From positions 3,224,001-3,288,000 of the forward strand of contig CAJSYZ010000005.1 in NCBI GenBank assembly GCA_910574455.1: a DNA stretch of 64,000 bases. Direction: 5' to 3'. Positions 1 through 10,422 of this stretch are shown here, in pieces. The stretch is from Trichaptum fuscoviolaceum (lineage: Eukaryota > Basidiomycota > Agaricomycetes > Hymenochaetales > Trichaptaceae). Made by a program: the position numbers and the translations under genes. The notes under the pieces were generated by a model. That model was given only the letters and a program-made list of their open reading frames with translations. It ran no database searches and had not been told where the DNA came from. Numbering within the stretch: the first letter of the stretch is position 1; every line of letters starts with the position of its first letter.

Positions 1-2
1 AA

Positions 3-458
3 CATCCTCGACCGAAGCACGCAATAACAGGTCCACCTCCTGTGGACACTTCCGACTTCGACTACTCGGAAGAACCCCGCACCGCACCAGCGAACTTATT
101 TGCCAGTCAAGTGCAACGGCATGATCCATTCGAGATGTCCCCATCTACGGCGGTAGGACCATCCTTCGCCGGTACGTCTGCGACTCAGCCGTTACCTCAG
201 AGCTCACGATTCGGGCGCGGACGACATGGCGAGGGCAGCGATGAGGATGAAGCGCAGGCGGCTTGGCGGAAAGAGCGTGGAAACAGGCATAAACGCGCGT
301 CGAGCGAGAGACGATATCCTCGTACAGGCGGAGATGATGACCGAGAGGAGAGTGTGAGTCTCGTACGAAGCCCGTCTATTGATGGTGATGAAACAAGCGA
401 GGACGAGATCAGACGCGGGGGTATTCGTCTCGTTGGTCCTTCACCTGGACGATTCTGA
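3..458 (+). CDS. 3' end of an unrecognised protein gene (left-truncated)
   Basis: The reading frame is open from the left edge to a TGA at 456-458, so only the C-terminal part (up to about 150 residues) is present and the start lies outside the window. An intron acceptor may lie near base 28 (AACAG), in which case the visible exon starts there. The protein is polar and looks disordered: rich in Ser, Pro, Arg, Asp and Glu, with acidic clusters (GSDEDEAQ, GGDDDREE) and basic stretches (NRHKRASSERR), ending SPGRF. I recognise no domain. Such tails are common on fungal membrane or regulatory proteins, but no function can be assigned. It converges on the glyoxalase gene, with about 410 bases between them. 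Confidence 0.6.
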   Translation, partial: HPRPKHAITGPPPVDTSDFDYSEEPRTAPANLFASQVQRHDPFEMSPSTAVGPSFAGTSATQPLPQSSRFGRGRHGEGSDEDEAQAAWRKERGNRHKRASSERRYPRTGGDDDREESVSLVRSPSIDGDETSEDEIRRGGIRLVGPSPGRF

Positions 459-872
459 TTTTTTATGCACCATACGAACTATTTTTATCGCTTTCGCACT
501 GTTTTTTTTAGTTTATATAATTATCGATGCTCTTGGCTTAGATACTGGCTTGCCTATACACATCATGTTGTACCAGGGAATGGCAGCCCCTTATTATGCA
601 GATCTGCCTCTTCATCATGTATTAACACACGGACAACCAATCTCAAAGACTGGGCATTCGTCTGCCAGTGCTCCTCTCATCTATGTAATAAGCGTTGATG
701 ATATTGGCGATACTTGCCGGAAAGTCATACGAAGTGATCGAGCGCTGCCAGTGGTAATCGTAGAACAGTGAAACGTCGGATTAACTTATCAAATCGTTCA
801 AATTTATCTGAATCACGCATTTGATTCGTTGCTCTTACACTGAATTACTTGCACTACTCAGAATTGGTTTCA
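459..872. other. Intergenic region between convergent genes
   Basis: AT-rich stretch between two converging 3' ends. Short open frames occur here but lack family resemblance. It presumably holds both 3' UTRs. Confidence 0.5.
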
Positions 873-1664
873 TCATGCTTCCCCCGCCTTGAGCTTCGTG
901 GGTACGATTTCAATCCAATAACTACGGAAGCAAATTAGGTGAGCGTCTCGAACTCACTAAGGCAGAGACGCGGCCGAGTTGACCTACCCATCGGGATCGA
1001 GGATGAATGCGATATGGCGCATCTTGCCGTCAGTGAGCTTTTTCTTGAAGGTCACTCCGAGCTGCTCAAACCGTGCACACGCAGCTTCGACGTCATCGCA
1101 GGAGATAGCGATGTGACCGAATCCACGCCCAGGGTCTGAATTTCCGTTCGAATAACCTTGGAAGTTCGGGTCTGACTCCGTGCCGTGGTTGTGGGTCAGC
1201 TCAAGGATGCCTGAGGGAATGAATGAGAATGGCTCATTACTAGTAGATAGCGAGGGGATGTTGAGACCAGAGAGAGCACACCTTCTCGGTTTGTACGGTT
1301 TGCCTGTTTTGTCTCCAGAGAGTCCGCACCATTGGAGTGGTCGAATGCGAGGAAGTAGAGCGTGAAGTCAGAGAAGTCCGTTTCTATAGATATACGTGAG
1401 ATCACGGTGATATCAGCTGCACAACTGAGCCCGCACTCGTGATGAGCTCCATGCCGAGAACCTGCCCACAACTTATCAGTTTGTATCTCTCGTACACCCT
1501 TGAGCTCATGCCTCTCACATCTTTGTAAAACTTCAAAGAGACGGCTGGGTCCTTGACACGAAGCATCGTGTGGTTGAACTGCACGCATACAGTGAGTTCA
1601 TCGGCCTCGAGAGAGAGATTTCTAAGCCTACCTGAAAGCTTGCGGTTGCTGCATCGCGAGCCAT
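873..1664 (-). CDS. GLO1: Lactoylglutathione lyase (glyoxalase I)
   Basis: Glyoxalase I isomerises the hemithioacetal of methylglyoxal and glutathione to S-lactoylglutathione, detoxifying a glycolysis by-product in the cytosol. Six exons can be read on the minus strand: 1664-1632, 1578-1519, 1461-1437, 1383-1282, 1210-988 and 921-873, giving 163 residues. Family motifs join cleanly across the introns: [63 protein letters not shown] and DPDGYWIEIV. The metal ligands expected from the family are visible: His/Gln-type in the first motif, Glu in LELTHNH, His in GFGHIA and Glu in YWIEIV. The length is that of a single-domain fungal or human-type enzyme, not the duplicated yeast Glo1. The start is the only ATG before MARDAATAS. 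Each open fragment looks short because of the introns, but no break is needed to read the whole. Confidence 0.92.
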
Positions 1665-2316
1665 GTTGCGAGCCAAAGAATACCTACTAGGGGAACGAGT
1701 TGCGAGATAGCGAACAGCGAACAGCTTGACAAAGGGGGGATTCTTATAGCTGAAGAGTAGGAGCGAGGGAGATCTTATACAAACGGGCTTCCGTCTTCGT
1801 TTCCCACGGCTATGATGTTTATATGCACTCCCATGGACAGAGACCAGAGATTCGGATTGAAATAGACTTAAGCTATTGTATATTCTCCTTGTATATGAGC
1901 AAATACTATGTAGTTTACTAGTTTGCTTGTACATAGTAGTCTGCAACTTCAAGCTGAAGTTAGTTTTGAACTCTTTGGATGTAGACCGTGAGAACTCTAT
2001 ACCTTAAGTATCGCCATATTTTTGATCGGACTACCTCTCTCTCAGCACACAACAATCATCTTCAGCAGCTGAGACTTACTGTCTACACAGGTGCGAAATA
2101 CTGCAAACATTTTGTGCTGAATTTGGTCGCTACGTTGCGCAGTTTAGCTACAGAGTTTGATTACCGAGCTTGCCGAGGGGATACTAGCAGGAAACATGAA
2201 ACTGAATTGAGAACGTCATTTTGGATCTACCAGGCCCACTTCTGGAGTAAAGCGACCATGGCTGTTCTAAATCCACACACACGTTCCCTGCCCCTCATCC
2301 TTCTGCGCTATCATCA
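1665..2316. other. Divergent intergenic region (GLO1 / NIPA transporter)
   Basis: Shared upstream region of two divergent genes. I see no convincing gene or sharply defined promoter motif. Open frames here are short and lack family motifs. Confidence 0.5.
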
Positions 2317-4561
2317 ATGTCGTCGACAGCGACCTCAGCACTGAGCTCCGCGACGTCCACATCCTCACAGCCAACGCAGTACCGCTCTGTCGGCATTGTG
2401 CTCGCGGTCGGTTCTGGCGTCTTGATCGGTACTTCGTTCGTGTTCAAAAAGCGAGGGCTGTTGCAGTCACAAGCAGGGCATGCAGCAGGCGAGGGTGTGG
2501 CATATCTGAAATCGGTATGTCTACGAGCTACGGATGTATGGGTAACGCTTGCTGATATTGGAGGTTGAAAGCCATTGTGGTGGACCGGCATGATCAGTAT
2601 GTTAGACCACTCAATGCTGAAAGTCAGCGACTGATAAGAGTTATAGTGATGATTTGTGGAGAATTATGCAACTTTGGAGGTGTGTTGAAATTTGTTCTGC
2701 GTGAAAGTCTCACTAAATTCCCCGTAGCATATGCTTTTGTTGAAGCCATTGTTGTAGTATGTATTTCTGGAATCATGCGGATTTTGACCAGAACCTTATT
2801 TTGTTTTACGCAGACGCCACTCGGCGCATTATCGGTTGTCATATCCGCCATCCTAGCACATTTTATTCTGAAGGAAAAGCTGTCGCTATTCGGCTGGATT
2901 GGCTGCGTGCAATGTATCCTAGGAGCCATAGTCATTGCTCTCAACGCACCAGAGCAACAGTCAGTGTCTACAATTCAGGCGTTCAAGAAGCTCTTTCTCG
3001 CACCCGGTTTCCTCTCCTATGGGAGCTGTTGTATTGCCGCAGCTCTTTTTATCATCCTCTGGGTCGCACCAAGATATGGAAAGAAAACGATGATTTGGTA
3101 CATCACTATCTGTTCCGTCATCGGAGGTATCAGCGTAAGCTGTACGCAAGGACTTGGTGCATGTATTGTAACGAGTATACGAGGAGACAATCAGGTAAGT
3201 CCGGCTGTCTGTTGACGTGTGCGGCCACTAGCTTATAACGGTGTAGTTCAAAAACTGGTTTACATACTTTATTCTCGTCTTCGTCGCATGCACATTATGT
3301 GAGCTTCTTCTATCCGAGTCCCAATCATTTCTTACATACCCACTCTTCGCTAGTGACGGAGATTTTCTACCTAAACGTTGCGCTGGCTCTTTTCAACACT
3401 GGTATGTCTAACGGTATGCGCATTCACGTACTTTGTCGCTGACTCTTCCCGTCGGGTTTAGCTATGGGTCCGTTCTTTCAGGATATTATTGTCAAACTAT
3501 TGTATTTTACTAACTTGTCTTCAGTGACGCCAACGTACTATGTCCTCTTCACCTTCTGCACTCTGGTTACTTCCGTGATCCTCTATCAAGGCTTAAAAGC
3601 ATCCGCGGAACAGATCCTCACAATCGCGTTAGCTTTCCTTGTGATCTGTTCAGGGATCTTCATTCTCCAAATGTCGAAAGTTGACCCCCGGCATCTCTCG
3701 CGCCTGGATCGCAGGACAACTCTACTCTTACAGGCAGCACGGGAGGAAGTCAATCCCCCGGGATCAGGCGATGGGGATGAACTAGACGAGAAGAAACTCA
3801 TTGAAGCAACGGAAGAACCGGGCGTTGATGCTCTCGCAGGACGGTTTGGCGGAGTAACCGGTACAGTCATACGCGCACGCCGTCGGGCGACGATCCAAGG
3901 CGCGAAGGCCCGGGGCCGAAGACGACCCCGGTCGGGAACGAACGCATCAGGTCCTCTGATGAATCCTGCGAACGACAATTTTTCGGGCACGTCTATCGAG
4001 ATCGATAGTGTACGTGCACAGGAGCTTCAAGAGCAGTGGAAAGCAGAAAAGCGTTTAGGTGAGGAAGCGCCTGTTGCGCGGATTATCCCTGCAGATGAGG
4101 TTGAGAGGTCGAATGGCCATAACTCGACCTCCATCGACGGTTTACCAGTAACAGCCAGTAGGCCATCACCAACCGCGGAAGGTGGAGCCGTGGTACCCTC
4201 GAACACGTATCCTTTCTTGTCGAATGGCATTGTCTTCACCTCGCCTCAAGCAACGCCCACGAGCGAGTTACGACAGTCTCCGAGCGTTCATTTCAACGAC
4301 CAGCCTTCACCTCGAGCACGGACACCGTCCGTACAAAACACTGATCTCATACCAGGTGGAGCCCCGCACTCCGTACAAATTCATGGCGGATCAATGACAA
4401 TGCCCACTGCCCCGCCTGCTGCACTCGTCCCGACATCTAATACATCTCTGCCTAGCTTGAACTTACCAACTACTCCAGTCGGCAATCCGACTCCTCGGTC
4501 GCGAAACCAATCTGGTGCCTCACATCCAAGCCCAATCGCGGAATATTCTGTCATCACCTAG
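2317..4561 (+). CDS. NIPA-family magnesium transporter with long C-terminal tail
   Basis: NIPA (DUF803) proteins are multi-span membrane transporters for Mg2+ in plasma, endosomal or vacuolar membranes. The first exon encodes an N-terminal segment with VGIVLAVGSGVLIGTSFVFK (TM1) followed by KKRGLL. Later exons join to give PLWWTGMIMMICGELCNFGA, YAFVEAIVVTPLGALSVVIS, LKEKLSLFGWIGCVQCILGA and TPTYYVLFTFCTLVTSVILY, all typical of the family. Introns lie near 2513-2570, 2596-2648, 2682-2728, 2758-2813, 3194-3246, 3300-3353, 3402-3461 and 3468-3524. The last exon adds the final two TM segments and then roughly 290 polar residues from about base 3690 to the TAG at 4559-4561, with poly-basic (RARRRATIQGAKARGRRRPR) and Ser/Pro/Thr-rich parts. 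The tail is presumably cytosolic and regulatory. The family call is firm; ion specificity and exact location are inferred. Confidence 0.9.
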
Positions 4562-5421
4562 ACTAAGTAATGAATGGATTGTTCATACACAATTCGATGA
4601 CCGTGATGACACTCTGATGATTTTATTTACATTCTAAATATCATTTGTATCTTTCGATCATTCTGTGAACATGTATCATTAAAATTTATGTCTTGATCTG
4701 CATGAAGAATAATATCACATTCAATCAATAACACCTTACTCAGTAGATTCACAAGTTTCACGAGTAAATTCATTGTAAAATCATATTATTCCATTGCACA
4801 TTTGAATCCTAACTACTACTGACATCTCTTCATCCTCAGTCGTAAAACGACTTCCCGGGAACAAAAAGAATGCAACCAATGAAAGCGTTGTCCAAAAATT
4901 GCCAATGACCGAAGTCAAAGGACGTGTTCGGATGTGTAATTTGCAATCAGCAAATAGACGGATCTCGGTTTTCACCTCACTGATGCCGCCACGTGCCCGA
5001 GCACAAGAGATGGGGATCAAGGAGGGAGGCATGGTCAACTTATATAGTGGTGCCTAATTGCGCACGGACCAGTACCTTATTTGTATGTCCATGCTTGGTG
5101 TCAACCGGGAATCCCTGTGCTCACCCCAAGTGTGGTGTATATCATGTCGATTTACGCAGAAATTGAATTCCTCAACATAGAAATGATCGTCTAGTTTGGT
5201 CCAAAACACTCACTTCGGCCGGCTTCGTTCGAAATGATACAGTGGGCCTATTTTAATTGATATAATGACTTTAACAAGCTCTTCACATCGAATATGTACC
5301 GACTACTAGTAAAGGCCTCATAACATCAAACATGTGCATAAGTCATGATACATATTATCCATTAGTTAGATTATAACAATATTAGTGCGGACAGCACGTC
5401 GCCTCTTACTCAACTTACATT
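4562..5421. other. Intergenic region between convergent genes
   Basis: AT-rich, likely 3' UTR and spacer between the NIPA gene and the DUF2786 gene. An 85-codon minus-strand frame at 4781-5038 has no recognisable domain and no splice-supported extension. Confidence 0.5.
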
Positions 5422-7591
5422 CTAATAAACAACATCCTCTTCTTCCCCTGTGATTCTACGTCGTTTCACGTCAATCTTCTTCGCATCTTCCTTCCCTTGT
5501 TCGTAACTCTTCCTGGTTGTCGCATCTTTCAATTCCAATATTGGACGCTTCCTACCTGGCTTTAGTTTCAGCGCGGGTTTCTCCTTCTTCAGAAATGCAT
5601 CTGCAATCACTGTCGCCGATTCCCGGAACGCCACGAGCTGACCTGCGCTTTCCCAAGGCGATTCGTCGACCTCCTCTTTCTTCACTATATTAGTGTCCTC
5701 CTTTTTCAACTCAGGATCAGGTTCTCTTTTTGCTTGGAAATGAGGCTCAGCTAATGAGGGTTTTTTCGTTTCCACCTCTTCTGCTTTAACTTTCCGATCA
5801 ATTGCATCGAAATCAAAGGCTGAGGGTTCGTCAGCACCAGTGAAGTCGGCAGATCCAACGTCGGGGTCATCTATGTCCATGTCTCTTTGCTCCTCATAGT
5901 AGGGAGGAGGTCGTCCAAGGATGTCAAGATCGTCGGCATCCGAATCCGAGTCTGAGTTGTAGCCACCGTCGTGCGGAAAGTTGGGGACTGCAGATGGCTC
6001 TCGTGTGGTATTGCGCGAGAGGTTTGTAAAGTCTTTATCTTCGTCGTCCTCTACGTCTTCAATGCGTACTTTTCGGTCTGGCGTTTGCTCCAGCTTTACA
6101 GTAGTCGCCTTTGAGGAGCTGTCAGGGCCAGCCTCCTTTTTCATCTTTATTTTGGCTTCAGTCTCTCCTTCTTTTATTAACGGCTTATGGTCTTCCTCTG
6201 TCATTTGAAGTAAGCGTTCGATTTGCCTTCGACGCTCAGCTTCCTCTTCTTCCTTCGCAGCTTCAAGACGCCGCTTTTCTTTATCCCTTGCATCCTGTTC
6301 TTCACGCCGCTTTTCAGAAACGGCGTACGAAAAGAGTCCATCGGCGATTCCGCGACAATATGCACTGTAGACGAATACTATGAATTAGAGAAACGAGGTC
6401 TCTGATTTGGATAATAACGTACTTCTTTGCACTTATTCCTTTGGCTTCCTTGTTTTGTAAACGCCAAGTCATGATCAGATTGTACACCTAGATAACATGT
6501 GGATGACTTAGTTTAGTGGACAGATACGACAATGATGCATACATAGTACGCATACCATCTCAAAGGCATACGCTGCGGCTACGGTCTGTTCCGCTAGACC
6601 TTAAGGGTGTTACGAAATGGTATCAATATTATCAAGGAAAGAATAGATCGAACATACCATAGAAAACAAAGTCGGCACGATCTTTCTGATCGGATCCGAA
6701 CGTTTCAGAATACGATTTGCAGTCAAACATTTTATCCATAGCACTTTCCACTGTTAAGCACCAGGTCGATAATTTCATTACCTTGCCTAGTTCACAACGG
6801 AGTGTTACCGTCCTGTTCGCCGTCAGAACAAAACTGCGTTCGGAGCGTATATACTTACGACATCCCCGCCCTGGAATAATTATTTCATCCTGAAGTATAA
6901 GGTATGATAGTTTGGTGACTCACTTCTTTAGCTTTTCCTTATCGTCCGTCATGGTCGACAGGACCGCTGCTTGTGAGACACTGAATGGATTATTTATTAC
7001 TCTCGTATTCGAAGTAAGGAACTTAGATCTTCACCTGTGCTGAGACATGAGTTTATTAGCCATCCTAAGTTGAATAAGTAAGCATCCGCCATTCAAGGAG
7101 ACTAAATGACCTTGCTTACCGTAACGCGGCCTTTGCTTCTTGCTCTCCGGTTCCAGAGTGGTTTGCAAGGTTAAGTGCCTTGATAATTCGTGCGAGAATA
7201 GACTTATCCATCTTAAGCACTGCATAATGGTAAAGGTGAAGGTGAACAAAAGAAGGTAGTTTTAGCTGTCACAGTGAGTAGGGTTTCTAGCAAACTAGGC
7301 TTCGAGTTCACCATTTTGGTCCGCCCCATCACTATCAACTTGAGCAAGTATTAGAATCGAAGCTTTGCTAGGTAGCTTAACCTCCTTGGCCTTGCTCTTT
7401 TCCCTCCTCGAATCTCTTGCACCTGAGGCCTTCCGTGAAGTTTTCCGTTTGTTCGATTTGCCGTTTATCTCGTTTTCAGGGATAGTTTCTCGATCAGAGT
7501 CTTCAGCCACTGCAAAATTGGCTTCGCTATCGCTATTAGACTCGACTGAAGGACTGAAATCGGAATCTTCAGTGCTTCCACGTCTTGCCAT
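5422..7591 (-). CDS. DUF2786-domain protein
   Basis: Start at 7591 (MARRGSTEDSDFSPS), stop at 5422. The first exon encodes a polar acidic/basic N-terminus. The following exons join to MDKSILARIIKALNLANHSG, EQEAKAALRMANKLMSQHS and VSQAAVL, which is the DUF2786 helical domain. Downstream exons read MDKMFDCKSYSETFGSDQKD, ADFVFYGLAEQTVAAAYAFE and VYNLIMTWRLQNKEAKG, the region that usually follows DUF2786 in fungal proteins. Then comes a charged coiled-coil segment (YAVSEKRREEQDARDKEK, LEAAKEEEEAERRRQIERLL) and a 260-residue Asp/Glu/Lys-rich tail ending RRRITGEEEDVVY. At least six introns lie between 5.4 and 7.3 kb; the first donor is uncertain (near 7330 or 7310). The biochemical role of DUF2786 is not known. 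The charged composition and KRRR stretch suggest a nuclear protein, which is inference. Confidence 0.82.
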
Positions 7592-8095
7592 GAGTTCTAT
7601 GAGATTTTCAAGAGGTAGTACTGAAGAAGGCTAAGGTACGAAGAACAATGTAAGAAGGTCTCCTAAGGGTATGGTATTTACTCAACCAGAGTCAACCTGG
7701 TCATGGTGGGAAAAAGTACTGTGACGCGTTTTACGCGACTGAATGTGTGTGACGTGACAAATTTGAGCGTAAGTGTGACATATCGCGTACTGTGACAAGA
7801 TAAGCGCTTAACTAAAGTTCATGTTGGAACTTGTTCAAAATTTGAAATGTTCTGTAGGCCTGCTCTCTCTCGCCTTGACCATGCTACTTTTACACCTGAT
7901 GGAAGAACTATCCTTGAACTAAATTCAAGCACCTCAATCCAGCAATTTGTACGAAAGGGAGAGAAGTACTCATCTTTCGGCGTAGGGAACGTGTTCACCG
8001 CATGAAGAGGCTTCCCGCTCAAGCGCCCAAACTGTGTCCTAGGAACTACTCTTCAGAGCATGCTGCGGCCTACCAGTTCTTGATCTTCGACTACA
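7592..8095. promoter_or_regulatory. Divergent promoter region with MCB-like and TGTGAC motifs
   Basis: About 500 bases between the start codons of the minus-strand DUF2786 gene and the plus-strand Smr gene. It contains ACGCGT (7723-7728; the MluI cell-cycle box of fungi), a nearby second ACGCG, a TGACGTGA site and several copies of TGTGAC between about 7718 and 7797. A 67-codon minus-strand frame (7819-8022) is present but unrecognised. Regulatory meaning is inferred from the motifs only. Confidence 0.3.
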
Positions 8096-10050
8096 ATGAG
8101 CTCTCAACCTACTCTATGGGCTGGCGTAGGTCTTAGAGTATTGCTCTATCAATTCTGCAATGATAACGAGAAGATCATCGGCGCTATCACAGGAGTGTGG
8201 AACGGCGTCGCATTGCATTGCGCAACGGAGGACAAGAGGATATTGGACATTTCAGTGCTACTTCCACTCATTGTATGCTACTGCTATGATGTTGCGTCCA
8301 GTCGTTCTCTTGCGCAGTTCATAATGCTCGCATTCGGCTGCATATCGGGATTTTTCCTCGCCGGACCAGTCCTTTCGATGCCGGTTGAAGTGGACGAAAC
8401 GGACGACGGAGAGATTCTTATCGAGTTGGCGGACACGTTAGGCGAGGGATCTGTGACGATCGCATCTCCGAGCCGTCGCGTAGATCGAAGACGACACACA
8501 GGGACTCGAGATCTTTCCCGTCGTAACAGAGAAAAGACGCCCATATCTCGGATGACTCTTACACCATTGCCCACGTCAACAACCATTACACGTGTACGAA
8601 GTCATCTACCACTGTCTCAGCTTGATTCCTCGGCCCACGAAGACGTAATACTATCCTCTTCAGCCGCAGAGCCTGAAGACGGAGATACAACACCGAGAGC
8701 TACGCAACTCGGTCTCGGTAGCCCTGAGCTCAATGAGCCGTCCTTACAGAGCTACCCTACCATTCCCTCGCAACTTGGGTCAAGCAAACCTCCGAGTTCT
8801 GTGTCAGGTACAGAGTGGACAACCCATCAGGCTGCAGAGGTTCACAATGTTGCATCTTCATCAACAAACGACCCTCGAATGGAACCGGCGGAGAGCACGT
8901 TTCCTCACCCCGTAACAGTACCCCTTCCTTCACTTACCCCTTCTCCCTTGCCTCCGCGGGAAAGCGAACGACTCGAGATAGATCAGCTACCAGAAATACA
9001 CATAGCTGAGGAGGAACCTACTCGACAAGCTTCACCACATCGTAGCCTCCGCAGCGCATTGAAGCCATCTTCCGTTCTGCCTTCCTTGACAAGCGGTACC
9101 TATCATCCCGTTAAAGTGCCACTACCTGAGACCGCGTATTCTAGTTCTCGGAGTCCTTCGCCTCAACGCGTCAGATCCAGGTCGGCGACACCCGAACCCG
9201 AAGATGTGAATGAACTTGTTCTTGAAACAATCTTTACTCCCCAGCAAGTGGAGGAAATTCCTCTGGAAATAACACCGAAAGCGACACCCATTGACCTCGT
9301 CGGTGAGCAGTCATTCGAAATACCAATGGATGAGCCCGATTCTGGTGAGCAGTCATTCGAAGCTCCTGTGGTCGAGCCCAATCCAGCCCCTACACCAGTC
9401 GCCAGGCTTGCAGAGCCGTCTGTGGTTTCTATCGATACCGCCCTCGAGAGTATTCTGCCTGATGGACCAAGGGGTCGGATGCTTTCTCGTGCTCAAGAGA
9501 TTCGACAACAAGCGAAAGACGCTGAGGCCAGAAGAACCGAATTGATTGCACGGAGGGTTCGGGCGCTGGATCAGGGACACTACACGGAAGCGTTTGCACT
9601 CAATTGTGATATCGAAAACTTGGACGAAGACATTAAGAGGCTGCACAGGAAAGCTGAGAGGAGATTTCACATGGGTAATGCTTCGCACATATCACTCTTA
9701 CAAAGACAGTGATTGCTAAACATGAAGTCAGCCAATAACAGGGCCAACAGAACTGGCACCATTGATGTACACGGCCTTAAACCGAGAGAGGCATGCCGGC
9801 AGGTAGAAAAGGCACTTCACACCGTCCTCCAGCGTAATGGAAAATGTCTCCGAGTCATTGTTGGCCGAGGAAATCATTCAGAAGGCGGAAAGCCTGTTTT
9901 GAAGAGCGTAATTACCGAAAAGATGTCATTGTAAGGACAAACCCTTATACTCTCTTGTCGCATGTTGATTGATATATGTTCTGTAGTGTGCACCGTTTGC
10001 AAGTCGTGCACGACAAAGTCAATCCGGGTGTTATTTACATATACCTTTAA
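8096..10050 (+). CDS. DUF1771-Smr domain protein with hydrophobic N-terminal segment
   Basis: Smr domains bind or nick nucleic acid; eukaryotic DUF1771-Smr proteins include ribosome-quality-control endonucleases. Exon 1 (8096-9675) encodes an N-terminus with two hydrophobic stretches (about residues 52-68 and 72-95, ending LAFGCISGFFLAGPVLS), then about 340 disordered Ser/Pro/Thr-rich residues, then DUF1771: LSRAQEIRQQAKDAEARR, DQGHYTEAFALNCDIENLDE and IKRLHRKAERRF. An intron (about 9676-9740, acceptor GTCAG) joins HM to ANNRANRTGTIDVHGLKPRE, the Smr start; its DVHGL is the usual D-x-HG motif. The Smr core has LRVIVGRGNHSEGGKP with the GRGxHS loop. A second intron (9934-9988, GTAAGG..TGTAG) leads to FVHRLQVVHDKVNPGVIYIY and the TAA at 10048-10050. 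Total is about 620 residues. The joined C-terminus (NPGVIYIYL) matches the expected last Smr strand. The hydrophobic N-terminus is unusual for the family. Confidence 0.88.
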
Positions 10051-10422
10051 ATCGCTCGCAATTGCCTTGAGAATTGGTTGTAGAACATTCCTCTTTTTAA
10101 AATGGTGCACCCCAATGTTTTTATCATCGAGTTGGTGGGAAAAGCCGACCGTGCTTTTGTAAACACTGAGGAGCAAAGCTTGTACGATTTTCATGACTAT
10201 TTGTTGTTTCAACTTTCACGCCCCACCTTGCCATTCTGCGCTAATTTAACAGTGCGCACACTGTTCTGTACATATAGATATGGTTATTGTTTTCACTTTG
10301 TTTACTAGCTTTGATAAATTCTTTTGTTTAGGATGTATCTGATTGCTACGACTGATATATCACGAAAATGAAGATCCGTGTGGATAAGAAGAGTCTACAG
10401 CGCCGAGTCCCGACCATCCTCT
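10051..10422. other. Intergenic region between convergent genes
   Basis: AT-rich 3' spacer between the Smr gene and the FAD oxidase gene. Nothing recognised. Confidence 0.5.

Noticed and set aside
1402..1584. Apparent truncation of glyoxalase I (60-codon fragment)
   Set aside because: Six short exons assemble to a complete 163-residue enzyme.
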